A DNA stretch of 15,632 nt from an uncultured Pseudomonadota bacterium (GCA_913040875.1 CAJWHX010000029.1:1-15632), one strand, 5' to 3'. Numbered from the stretch's first letter, positions 7,300 through 15,342 are shown. The notes: generated by a model from the sequence alone, not told the origin. Made by a program: numbers and translations.

Positions 7300-8625
7300 T
7301 TATTGGTGACTTCTAGAACGTCTGCGAATCCCCAACAGTCCCATCAACCACGCTCCCAGTGCCAGACTCTCCCCACTAGAGCAGCCACCACACCCAGTGT
7401 TGTTAGAATCGGTAGAGGTATACCCATCAGGTGCAGAAGGGCCATCACTCGATGGTTCATTGTCATCTTCTACGTCACATGAACCTGGATCGGCTGCCAT
7501 TCCCTGCCCACATATCGGAAAACGATCTTCCAGTTCGTATTTGTATTCAATGAATCGATATTGTCTTTGCTCAGTAAGATTGGATTGATACAGCATCAAC
7601 TCTTCGGTGGCCTGAGCAGGTGTGTACCGAGCGTGCAAGCGGGTAAAGAAATAATCGCTGTAGTGAACCAAATCTTCATTGACTCCAAGGGTGATTAAGT
7701 CAGTGGCATCGGGCGGAGTGCCAGAACAAGGGTCACAACCACCACCACCCCAAGCGTATTCTACGGTCCATGCGCCATCTTCAGTCTCTTCGTAGCCATT
7801 GGTGAACTGTTCAGCGTAGTAGTCGCCAAAGCTTTGTTCATCGACAGGATCCCACATGCATTCATCTTCAATGCTGAACTCTTTATAAATGGAATTAGAG
7901 ATTCCCACGCGCCCATTTTGATAGTCGGAAACCGCATAGATGACCAAATCCTGTGCCTCTTTGGCATTCAAGGTTCCAATGCGAATGGGGATTTGAAATG
8001 CATCAGAGGTATAGGCAAACTGAAGTGGAGAGAGTTTGTCACCAGATTCTATACCAGCATCAGCAGCGACCTTAGCCGCCAAGAAGTAGGAACCACCATC
8101 GATGTACTCCTGAAGCAAGTCTTGCGATTGGCCCGGAACTTGATAGCCATTGTCGTTTAACCAAGTAAATAGACTGCCTGATTGGGTTGCCGAGAGAATG
8201 ACAATCTCAAATTCACCAACGATGTACAATGCTTCTACATTGACATCTTCAGGGTCACTTCCATTTTCAGGTACGTCTGATCCAGAGTCAAAATCCCAAC
8301 CAGTATCCATTCTTTCTTCAAAATCCTCACAGGTATACGTCACCAGTCGTGGCTGCGAATAGGCATCCAGTCGATCGAACAGCTCTGGTTCTAGCACGTT
8401 CACCTTGTCTTCAGGGATGACTTCCGGAATAGGGATGACCAGTGCAAAGCTGTCAAAGTTTCCCTCTACATCATTGACGATCGTCAGCGTGGTCTGATTG
8501 TTGTCTCTAACGACAGCCAGTTGAGAATAATTGTTGTAGAACTCTGCACCCACTCTACCGACATAGGTTCCGCAGAAGGCACTGGCTGTTGGTAGTGCGA
8601 GTTGAGTCAATAATAATGTAAGCAT
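7300..8625 (-). CDS. DUF2330 family exported protein with MYXO-CTERM sorting signal
   Basis: The 441-residue protein begins with a signal peptide (1-16, cleavage likely after PTASA) followed by FCGTYVGR, the typical opening of mature DUF2330 proteins. Other family features are LVIPIPEVIPEDKVNVLEPELFDRL (split here as LVIPIPEVIPEDKV at 62-75 and NVLEPELFDRL after it) and a late FTRLHARYTP segment. Pairs of Cys (GGCDPCSG, ICGQG, GSCDVE) suggest disulfides. The end is a MYXO-CTERM tail: a disordered Ser/Asp/Gly region, GCGGCSS at 411-417, a hydrophobic segment (LALGAWLMGLLGI) and RRRSR. Such tails are known to be processed by myxosortases in Myxococcota, giving a surface or outer-envelope location. 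DUF2330 has no known activity. The ATG at 8625 has GAGG 7 bases upstream, and an in-frame TAG sits two codons before it. It leads a run of four minus-strand genes. Confidence 0.93.
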   Translation of the reverse strand: MLTLLLTQLALPTASAFCGTYVGRVGAEFYNNYSQLAVVRDNNQTTLTIVNDVEGNFDSFALVIPIPEVIPEDKVNVLEPELFDRLDAYSQPRLVTYTCEDFEERMDTGWDFDSGSDVPENGSDPEDVNVEALYIVGEFEIVILSATQSGSLFTWLNDNGYQVPGQSQDLLQEYIDGGSYFLAAKVAADAGIESGDKLSPLQFAYTSDAFQIPIRIGTLNAKEAQDLVIYAVSDYQNGRVGISNSIYKEFSIEDECMWDPVDEQSFGDYYAEQFTNGYEETEDGAWTVEYAWGGGGCDPCSGTPPDATDLITLGVNEDLVHYSDYFFTRLHARYTPAQATEELMLYQSNLTEQRQYRFIEYKYELEDRFPICGQGMAADPGSCDVEDDNEPSSDGPSAPDGYTSTDSNNTGCGGCSSGESLALGAWLMGLLGIRRRSRSHQ

Positions 8626-8660
8626 GGGCTAGCCTCAATATGGTGTTCTGGTTTTGTCCA

Positions 8661-8675
8661 GTATACTGCATATAC
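8661..8675. promoter_or_regulatory. inverted repeat and TATACT box upstream of the DUF2330 gene
   Basis: GTATACTGCATATAC has 5-base arms GTATA / TATAC, and the overlapping CAGTATACTG (8659-8668) is a perfect 10-bp palindrome. On the minus strand it contains TATACT, a good -10 hexamer, about 35 bases before the DUF2330 ATG, but I see no clear -35 at the right spacing. An operator overlapping a promoter is plausible. The 164 bases 8626-8789 lie between divergent genes and must also hold the promoter for the YqaE-like gene; TATAGC at 8735-8740, preceded by TGC, is a possible extended -10 there. Confidence 0.3.
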
Positions 8676-8789
8676 CGATTGAAGAGTATATTTTGCTGAT
8701 CAAATGTCTGATTTTTTAGTATCAGAACGTCTGCTATAGCCATTCTACTGTGCTACTTTAGCAATCAACAAAGGCGATATGGAGTTGTT

Positions 8790-8948
8790 ATGGGACTGAT
8801 GCGTGTTTTGATTTGTTTGATCTGTCCACCTTTAGCAGTATTGGATAAAGGCTGTGGGTCTATTCTAATCGTAGCCATTTTGACGGGTGCTGGATGGATT
8901 CCAGGAACCATTGCGGCATTGGTGATTTGCAACAGTTCCGACGACTGA
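8790..8948 (+). CDS. YqaE/Pmp3 (UPF0057) family small membrane protein
   Basis: This 52-residue gene is easily missed because of its size. It carries the family signature: CPPLAVLDKGCGS at residues 12-24 in the loop between two membrane helices, and GWIPGTIAALVI at 35-46 in the second helix. Helix 1 is about residues 3-18 and helix 2 about 25-47. Eukaryotic Pmp3 and plant RCI2 proteins of this family affect membrane potential and salt tolerance; the bacterial members are stress-linked but poorly defined. The ATG at 8790 has GGAG 5 bases upstream (8781-8784). An ATG at 8779 is out of frame. The stop ends 4 bases before the stop of the convergent RND gene. It has four Cys (9, 12, 22, 47), of which Cys22 is in the common DKGCG motif. 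Confidence 0.92.
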   Translation: MGLMRVLICLICPPLAVLDKGCGSILIVAILTGAGWIPGTIAALVICNSSDD

Positions 8949-8952
8949 AGGC

Positions 8953-11900
8953 TTACTTTGCTGGGATTGCTTCGGAGGGTTGTCTACGAAGTTGCCATTT
9001 CGCGATGATGACGTACATTGTTGGCACCAGAACGAGCGTTACGACTGAGGATATGAGTAGACCTCCGAGAGCTGTTTTACCCATTGGACCCCACAACTGT
9101 TCACCTTCACCAGTGGTGAGTGCCAGTGGAAGCATACCACCAGCAGTCGTGAGGGACGTGATGAGAACGGGACGCAATCGTCGACCTCCCGCCATTTTAA
9201 TCGCTTCGATCAGTTCCATACCTCTTCCTCGAAGCAATTTGATGTAATCGATAAGCACAATGGCATTGTTCACAACGACCCCAATCAAAATGATGAGTCC
9301 AAGAAATGACGTGACAGAGAGGTTGGTACCACTGATTAGCAGCGCCAAAAATGCTCCGGTAGCAGCGAATGGTACAGAGAACATGATCACAAATGGATCG
9401 GTCCAAGATTCAAACTGTGCAACCATCACCAGATAGACCAATATGAGACCCATACCCATTAAAAGCCCCATATCTCCAAAACTTTCACGCTGATCTTTAA
9501 TGGCGCCACCGATAGCCCAAGTTACGCCCTCTGGTAAATCCGTTTCCGCTAGCATTTTTTCTACAGCAGCCGCTGCGTCCCCAAGGGCAATACCAGACAA
9601 CTCTGTAGAAATGGTGAGCATACGAGATTTGTTCTTGCGTTGGATCTGCAATGGGGCTTCACCTTCTGCTTGAGTAGCAATAGAACCCAAAGTGGTGATC
9701 ATGCCATTTTGTGCTCGAATAGGAACTTGTTTCCAAGATTGTGGTGCAGATCGGTCTTCTTTTCGAAATTGTAGAGAGACATCATAATTTCGATTGTCCT
9801 TACTGAGTCTAGATATGGGAGAACCATTCAATGCTAGACGCAATTCCTGTCCTGCCATGGCCATCGGGATTCCCATTTGAGTGCTTTGATTTTGCAACAT
9901 GTTGATTTGCAATTCTGGTTGTGTTTCCAGTAGGTCGGCTGCAATATTGATCAGTCCATTGATCTGTGCCATCCCGTCTTGCACTTGATTGGAGGCCCGT
10001 TCAAGTTCGTCGAGATCATTTCCAAAGAGTTCTACTACAATTGGCTTTGTGGCTCCAAGAGCACCAGCACCAGAACCATCACGGCTCATCTCCAAATTGA
10101 GTACTTCAGGTGGTCTTTGTACGGTGGCAAGGATGTGATCCCCAATCTGCTGATCGCTCCGTTCTCGATCGTTGGCTCTCAATAGACTGGCCCGAATTCG
10201 AGCGATGTTGGAACCTTCCTTTTCCCCCATGCCTCCATTGGCCGAGGTGCCCACACGTACAGACACAAGACTAACCTCTGCTTGTTTTCGAAGTTCGTTG
10301 ACATAAACATCGGCGACATCAAGGGTTTTCTCTTTACTGGTTCCAACGGGAAGTTCTAATGTATACGCCAGTTGTCCTTGGTCGTCTTTTGGCAAGAAGT
10401 CTGTTCCCAACAGTCCAAGCAATACGACTGTTATAATCGCAATCCCAATGGCGGAAATGAGTGTGAACCATGGCTTTGCAATCGAGGCGGTCAGAGCACT
10501 CACATAGCGCTTTTCCCACCATTTTAACTCAACGTCCTCTTCGTTTACCACTTCATTACCAGACGGTTTGATGAATCGAGCGGAGAGGGTTGGAGTTGCA
10601 GTCAGGGCTACAAAGAGCGACGCGCAGATGGTTACGATCATCACTACGGCCAGTTGTGCGAACATTTGCCCGACGATACCTGCGATAAACATCATCGGCG
10701 CAAAGATGACTAGAGTTGTAGTTGTAGAAGCCATCAGAGCCCCTCCAACTTCAGCGGCTCCCTCATGGGCTGCTTGAAAGCGATCCATTCCTTCATCGAT
10801 CTTTCTTGAGATGTTTTCAAGTGCGACCACACCATTGTCGACAACCATGCCCACCGATAGAGAGAGCGCAATTAGAGTGACCGAATTCAAGGTGAATCCA
10901 AGCGCATACACCGCTAGGAACGTCACGATGATCGACAATGGAATCGCACTTGCAATGATGAGGGTTGGTCCCAGGCGTCTTAAGAATAGGAAGACGATCA
11001 AAGACACGAGAGCTCCACCTGTAAGAGCAGTGTTGGTAAGATTGGTGATGGTGCCTTCAATGAACACGGCTCCCGATTCCATGACTTGAATTTCTGTTCC
11101 GGCGGGGAGGCGTTGCTTTGCCTGTTCAAAGATATCATTGGCCTTGTTTGCGACCTCGAGAACATTGGCATCACTGGTTTTTCGGATGTATCCCAGTATC
11201 GTTGTGTTGCCATTTACATAGGCGAGTTCTGTTTCATCTTTCAAATCGAGGTGAATGTCGGCCAAGTCTCTCAAGAGAACCATTCCGTTTCCGATGGGGG
11301 ACTTCATCAAGGGAAGTTTTCGAAGGGCATCGATGCTCTTTTGTTCTCCCGTCATTCGTATAGAGAACCGCAAGTCTTCGACCGTTAAGTCTCCCGCGGG
11401 GATGTTCATGTTGTTCGCTTGAATTAGCCCGGCCAATTCACTCATCGTCAGTCCATGTGCGAGCAATCGATCTTGATGCACATCAATGCGTACGATTTGA
11501 TCTGGAGCATTGGATAGCATGACAGATCCGACCCCAGGAACACGACGCAAAGGATTGATCAGGGCATCTTCCACTTCATTTTTAAGAAGTCGGACATCGG
11601 ACCCTCGTGTTGTGATGGCAAAGGTTACGATCGGCATCTGTCCCATGTCGAACTTTAGGACCTGTGGAGAGTCTGCATCTGTCGGAAGTGTTCGCTTTAG
11701 CCCTTCAAGATTTTGTCGAACATCGTTGGCAGCGACTTCAATATCGGCTTTTGAAGTGAATATGAGCGTCACTAGGGAGAGATTTTCCCGGCTTGTCGAT
11801 GCGAGTTCTTTCAGATTGGCGATGGCGCCCAGTGAATCCTCTAGAGGCTTCGATATTTTGTCTTCCACGTCAAGCGCACTGGCACCAGGATAGGCTGTGA

Positions 11901-12042
11901 CCACAGTAACTACAGGGACTTCCATGTCAGGAAGCAGATCAATGGGAAGTTTGCTGTAGCTATAGGAGCCAAACAAAAATAGAATGAGGTAAATGACCGT
12001 GACTAAGGCCGGTCGATGTACAAGGGTTTTGATCCACGTCAT
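8953..12042 (-). CDS. RND-family efflux transporter, inner-membrane permease subunit
   Basis: The 1029-residue protein is a full-length RND pump (AcrB-like, HAE1-type) that exports drugs or other small hydrophobic molecules using the proton gradient. Its start (VHRPALVTVIYLILFLFG) is the usual first membrane helix, followed by DLLPDMEVPVVTVVTAYPGA, the classic first porter segment. The fourth-helix motif SVGMVVDNGVVALENI carries the proton-relay Asp402. The second Asp of AcrB (Asp408) is Asn here, and the tenth-helix motif (LIGVVVNNAIVLIDY) has Asn where AcrB has Lys940. This is common in the HAE1 branch outside AcrB and does not imply inactivity. Final helices and a basic C-terminus are present. 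The start at 12042 has GGGAG 8 bases upstream and follows the membrane-fusion gene by 3 bases, so they are one operon. Substrates cannot be predicted; the absence of metal-site motifs argues against a CzcA-type heavy-metal pump. Confidence 0.95.
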   Translation of the reverse strand: MTWIKTLVHRPALVTVIYLILFLFGSYSYSKLPIDLLPDMEVPVVTVVTAYPGASALDVEDKISKPLEDSLGAIANLKELASTSRENLSLVTLIFTSKADIEVAANDVRQNLEGLKRTLPTDADSPQVLKFDMGQMPIVTFAITTRGSDVRLLKNEVEDALINPLRRVPGVGSVMLSNAPDQIVRIDVHQDRLLAHGLTMSELAGLIQANNMNIPAGDLTVEDLRFSIRMTGEQKSIDALRKLPLMKSPIGNGMVLLRDLADIHLDLKDETELAYVNGNTTILGYIRKTSDANVLEVANKANDIFEQAKQRLPAGTEIQVMESGAVFIEGTITNLTNTALTGGALVSLIVFLFLRRLGPTLIIASAIPLSIIVTFLAVYALGFTLNSVTLIALSLSVGMVVDNGVVALENISRKIDEGMDRFQAAHEGAAEVGGALMASTTTTLVIFAPMMFIAGIVGQMFAQLAVVMIVTICASLFVALTATPTLSARFIKPSGNEVVNEEDVELKWWEKRYVSALTASIAKPWFTLISAIGIAIITVVLLGLLGTDFLPKDDQGQLAYTLELPVGTSKEKTLDVADVYVNELRKQAEVSLVSVRVGTSANGGMGEKEGSNIARIRASLLRANDRERSDQQIGDHILATVQRPPEVLNLEMSRDGSGAGALGATKPIVVELFGNDLDELERASNQVQDGMAQINGLINIAADLLETQPELQINMLQNQSTQMGIPMAMAGQELRLALNGSPISRLSKDNRNYDVSLQFRKEDRSAPQSWKQVPIRAQNGMITTLGSIATQAEGEAPLQIQRKNKSRMLTISTELSGIALGDAAAAVEKMLAETDLPEGVTWAIGGAIKDQRESFGDMGLLMGMGLILVYLVMVAQFESWTDPFVIMFSVPFAATGAFLALLISGTNLSVTSFLGLIILIGVVVNNAIVLIDYIKLLRGRGMELIEAIKMAGGRRLRPVLITSLTTAGGMLPLALTTGEGEQLWGPMGKTALGGLLISSVVTLVLVPTMYVIIAKWQLRRQPSEAIPAK

Positions 12043-12045
12043 TGA

Positions 12046-13113
12046 TTACTCTCCCAGGACCAATACTTCTGCGCCGTCTTGTAAGCGGTTGTGACCAGCG
12101 ATTAAAATCTTGTCTCCATTGGATATACCTGAGAAGACAGGGACATAGTCTGTTTCTGATCTTCCATATTGAACGGTTCGTTTTTCCACCGTGTCACCCT
12201 TTAAGATAAAGACATCTGCGGATTGGCTTTGCCGATTCAGTAGGGCCTGTCTTGGAATAGCCATCGCATTTTGATTGAGTTCCAAATGCAGGGTTGCGGA
12301 TTGATGGTGCTTTAAAGCATATTGGTCATTGTTGAGGGTGGCTTCTACCAAAACGGTTTTGACTATGGGATCGACGGCTTGATTGATTCTAGAGAGTTGA
12401 ATGGAAATGGACTCATGACTGCCGGGGATTTGGAGTGAGCCAGTTTGATTTGGCGATAAGGACGCGGCGTCTGTTTCACCAATGCTGGCTTGGATTCTGA
12501 CTGCGCTTAAGTCAACGATTTGTAGTGGGGGACGAGTGGCAGGACCCCCCATCATTTCCCCGACCTCAATGTTTCGTTCTACGATAATTCCGGCAAAAGG
12601 GGCTTTAAGTTTTGTACCCTGTAAACGACTGGTGGCGATGTCGAGTCCTGCTTGGGCTCTAGTAGCCTGACCTTTGGCCAGCTGCGCTCCAATGTCGACT
12701 TCCTCCCATTGATTTTGCGTGACGGCCTCTTCATCTAGAAGTGCTTTAAACCGAATAGCGGATGTGGCAGCCTGTTTAGCCTGAATCTGCGCCAACTCAT
12801 AGGCTGCATTGGCCTCGGTATAACCTGCTAAATAATCACTGCTTTCAATCGTCATCAGCACATCGCCAGCCTTGACCGCATCTCCGATTTGCACGTTGAC
12901 AGATTCAATGCGCCCTTGGGCTTTGGGCGCCAAGATGGCAGAGCGTTCAGCAAACACGGTCGCCGGTAGAGACAGAGTCCGAACAAAGGTTTGTTCTTCG
13001 ACGGATTCTACACGAACACTGGGTCGTAAATCCACAGCTGTAACTGGTTCTTCGATGGCCTCAGAGTCTTCCGATTGACAGGCTAAAAACCCAAGAACGA
13101 AAAATGTAAACAT
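12046..13113 (-). CDS. RND efflux periplasmic adaptor (membrane fusion protein), lipoprotein
   Basis: This protein bridges the inner-membrane RND transporter and the outer-membrane channel. It begins MFTFFVLGFLAC, a very short hydrophobic signal ending in a lipobox-like FLAC, so Cys12 is probably lipid-modified and the mature protein anchored in the inner membrane. Domains in order are a lipoyl-type half-motif (ILAPKAQGRIESVNVQIGD, 60-78), a short alpha-helical hairpin (about 96-165) and the second lipoyl half (KLKAPFAGIIVERNIEVGE, 168-186). Beta-barrel and membrane-proximal domains complete the 355 residues, as is usual for the family. The signal has no positively charged residue. An in-frame TAA lies four codons upstream of the ATG, so it cannot start earlier. 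AAGGT is 7 bases before the ATG. It sits between the TolC-like and RND genes, 59 and 3 bases away. Confidence 0.93.
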   Translation of the reverse strand: MFTFFVLGFLACQSEDSEAIEEPVTAVDLRPSVRVESVEEQTFVRTLSLPATVFAERSAILAPKAQGRIESVNVQIGDAVKAGDVLMTIESSDYLAGYTEANAAYELAQIQAKQAATSAIRFKALLDEEAVTQNQWEEVDIGAQLAKGQATRAQAGLDIATSRLQGTKLKAPFAGIIVERNIEVGEMMGGPATRPPLQIVDLSAVRIQASIGETDAASLSPNQTGSLQIPGSHESISIQLSRINQAVDPIVKTVLVEATLNNDQYALKHHQSATLHLELNQNAMAIPRQALLNRQSQSADVFILKGDTVEKRTVQYGRSETDYVPVFSGISNGDKILIAGHNRLQDGAEVLVLGE

Positions 13114-13172
13114 GGTTGTACCTTAGATGGTGGTGACAAAATATCTTTTAAATATTAGGTGTTTGGTTTGTT

Positions 13173-14483
13173 TTAATCAAAGTATACGGTCCTTGAGTCT
13201 AGTGACTGTTGGTACTTTGCCTGCGCCAATAGATTCTGGTGTTTACTCCGAAGAAGGGCGATTTGGGCTTCTGAAAATTCGGATTCAGCATCTAAGAGAT
13301 CCGTCGTGGTGATCTGATGGGCACTGAATTGGGATTGGGCTTGCTTCAGCTTGATCTGTTCAATTTCGACTTTGTCTTTGGCCAGTTCAATCTGTTCAGA
13401 TGAGTACTGCCACTGCTGTTTCAATTGTGCTTGCTGAATGGTGAGTGCTTCCTCTTGAATTTTGAGACCTTGCTCAGCCATCGTCACATCCATTTGTCGC
13501 TGCTTATAAGTCATCCATTTGTGCCCCCAGCCCAATTGTCCTTGAATGCTGAGACCAAGATACTGTTGAGATGTTGGCGTGAAGGGGCCTTGTCCTTGAG
13601 CCGCAGTGGCGGCTCCCATTAGAGCAATGGTTGGGATTAGATCTCCCATAGCGGCTTGTGCCCCGTCTTGAGCAGCTTGATATTGATGCGTGGCGATGCG
13701 GTGGGTGAGGTTGGATTGAAGAGAGACCTCTTGCGGTAGTGAAATGTTTTCTGGTAGTACTTCGGGTTCGAAGTCGGTTTCCAAATCCAGAAGGAGTTCC
13801 ATTTGCTTGCACAGCAGGGCAAACCCTTGGTCCAATTGAGTGAGTCCCAGTTTTGTTTGGCGAATGGCATGAGACAGTTCTTTCGCCTGAACAGGATGGG
13901 CGAACCCTTGAGCAACGAATGCCTTCACAGAACGTTCATGATTGGACAGTCGATGGAGGGTATCGTTTAAGATGTCTCGTTGTGACTGCATCTCCAACGT
14001 TTGTAAGTAGATTTCGAGTACGGAGAGTTCTATGCGCTGACGCGTCTGTTCGACCTCGAGGTCTTTGACCTCTTGCATGTGCTGAGAAGCAGAGTGTCCT
14101 TCGATGATGCTGTAGAGGGCAGAAATTGGAATGGCGACTTGGATAGAACCATCGAAAATGCGTTCATCTCGCACTCTTAGTGGTTCTGAAAAGGAGGCAC
14201 ACAGATCTCCAAAGCCAAAGGCGTCAAAACTGCTACAATCAACATCTTCGCTTCCATCTCCAATAATGTAAGAATCTAGAGGCTCACCAAAATCCAGCCA
14301 AGAACCAGAGGCTTGGACATTCACAAGGTTGGTGAGGACTTTCAATCGCTCTAGATTGGATTGGTCCGCCTGTAATCGGGCAATTTGCACTTCGGGATTT
14401 TGTGTGGCGACCATCTCCAAACTCTCTTGTAAAGACAAAGGTTCCGCCATCAATGTATTCATGCCCAGTAAAATGGAGATCAT
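13173..14483 (-). CDS. TolC-family outer-membrane efflux channel
   Basis: The 436-residue protein is the outer-membrane tunnel of the pump. After a short signal (about 1-13, MISILLGMNTLMA) the mature start PLSLQESLEMVATQNPEVQIARLQ is the typical first helix of OEP-family channels. Long helical repeats rich in Gln and Leu occupy roughly 130-245 and 330-430, and the two halves show the duplicated hairpin arrangement of TolC. LGLSIQGQLGWGHKW (about 310) is the second-repeat strand region. An insertion with Cys83 and Cys95 (VDCSSFDAFGFGDLCAS) probably forms a disulfide-closed extracellular loop and is not usual in TolC. The ATG at 14483 has AAGGA 9 bases upstream and an in-frame TAA five codons before. 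The gene starts 12 bases after the PAP2 stop and precedes the adaptor gene by 59 bases. Confidence 0.93.
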   Translation of the reverse strand: MISILLGMNTLMAEPLSLQESLEMVATQNPEVQIARLQADQSNLERLKVLTNLVNVQASGSWLDFGEPLDSYIIGDGSEDVDCSSFDAFGFGDLCASFSEPLRVRDERIFDGSIQVAIPISALYSIIEGHSASQHMQEVKDLEVEQTRQRIELSVLEIYLQTLEMQSQRDILNDTLHRLSNHERSVKAFVAQGFAHPVQAKELSHAIRQTKLGLTQLDQGFALLCKQMELLLDLETDFEPEVLPENISLPQEVSLQSNLTHRIATHQYQAAQDGAQAAMGDLIPTIALMGAATAAQGQGPFTPTSQQYLGLSIQGQLGWGHKWMTYKQRQMDVTMAEQGLKIQEEALTIQQAQLKQQWQYSSEQIELAKDKVEIEQIKLKQAQSQFSAHQITTTDLLDAESEFSEAQIALLRSKHQNLLAQAKYQQSLDSRTVYFD

Positions 14484-14495
14484 TTGAAGTATTCC

Positions 14496-15263
14496 TTAAA
14501 AGGTGTTGTCACGATGAATGTGCCATTGTGCGACGCTGAGTCCTATACCAGTACCAAGAGCGGCTCCGACAAGTGTGTCACTGATGTGGTGTTTACCATA
14601 TCGAACTCTAGAATATCCGGTAAGACCTGTTAATACCGAAGCAAGAGCATAACTGACGATGTCAATGGTTGGATCATCATAGTGGGCTGCAATCATAGCG
14701 GCAGAGGTAAAGTAAGTGGCGGCTGCGTTGGAGGTGTGTCCACTGGGAAAACTCTTGTATGTATCGTTGTCTTGACGGAGTGCGATCATTTCGTCAGAAC
14801 TATAGACATCTGGGTATTTCTGTTCAAAAGCCTTTGATGTGTAGGGCCTCGGTCTCGCCACCAATCGTTTGGTCAGTTCTGTGACGGCTGCGTTCACTGC
14901 GACCGATTGAGCGACAGGCATGGCTGGTGACAGAGAGCCCTGGGTTTCCAAGCCCCATATGCCTACTGACGCCAGTGTGAGTACCGGCAGATTGAATCCA
15001 TAGTTGGCATAGGGCGTACCGAGAAAATCACTGGCCGTCTTCCATTGCGGGTTCCATTGTGGTTCGTGCCATGCGTCAATGCCTGTGGGTAGAGAGCGTG
15101 GGGTGTCAATGGTGATAGGGACTTGATGAGCGCCCAAGTATCCCAAAGCTCCCAGTCCAAGTAGGGTAATGTCGAGAGACAATGTGGTTGGAGGAGTGTC
15201 TTCGATTGATTCGACAGCTGCTACAGGCTGTACCAAATATGAAATCAGTAAAGTGGTGAACAT
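14496..15263 (-). CDS. PAP2-superfamily membrane phosphatase
   Basis: All three signatures of the PAP2 phosphatase family are intact: KX6RP at 132-140 (KRLVARPRP), PSGH at 173-176 and SRX5HX3D at 218-229 (SRVRYGKHHISD) with the nucleophile-assisting His225. The family removes phosphate from lipid phosphates, such as undecaprenyl pyrophosphate, phosphatidylglycerol phosphate or lipid A, at the periplasmic face. The exact substrate cannot be told from the sequence. The protein has 255 residues. The first 16 (MFTTLLISYLVQPVAA) look like a signal peptide, and about five hydrophobic helices follow. It is first in the operon with the efflux pump, ending 12 bases before the TolC-like gene. The ATG at 15263 has AAGG 9 bases upstream; an in-frame TGA lies six codons before it with no alternative start between. 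Confidence 0.9.
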   Translation of the reverse strand: MFTTLLISYLVQPVAAVESIEDTPPTTLSLDITLLGLGALGYLGAHQVPITIDTPRSLPTGIDAWHEPQWNPQWKTASDFLGTPYANYGFNLPVLTLASVGIWGLETQGSLSPAMPVAQSVAVNAAVTELTKRLVARPRPYTSKAFEQKYPDVYSSDEMIALRQDNDTYKSFPSGHTSNAAATYFTSAAMIAAHYDDPTIDIVSYALASVLTGLTGYSRVRYGKHHISDTLVGAALGTGIGLSVAQWHIHRDNTF

Positions 15264-15318
15264 CGTAAAATACCTTAGTCAAAATAAGGATATGATGACA
15301 TGGGTGGTCTGAACTACT

Positions 15319-15342
15319 TTCACTTGCCACTTGGAAAGTGAA
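15319..15342. promoter_or_regulatory. inverted repeat between the PAP2 operon and the XRE remnant
   Basis: TTCACTT (15319-15325) and AAGTGAA (15336-15342) form 7-base perfect arms with a 10-base spacer that itself contains another ACTTG. The element sits 56 bases before the PAP2 start and 31 bases before the start of the regulator remnant, in the shared intergenic region. It could be an operator for either; no -10/-35 pair is convincing around it. Bases 15264-15373 hold nothing else I can support. Confidence 0.35.

Noticed and set aside
11086..11388. 100-codon plus-strand frame inside the RND gene
   Set aside because: Antisense shadow of a well-supported transporter gene, with no domain or ribosome site.
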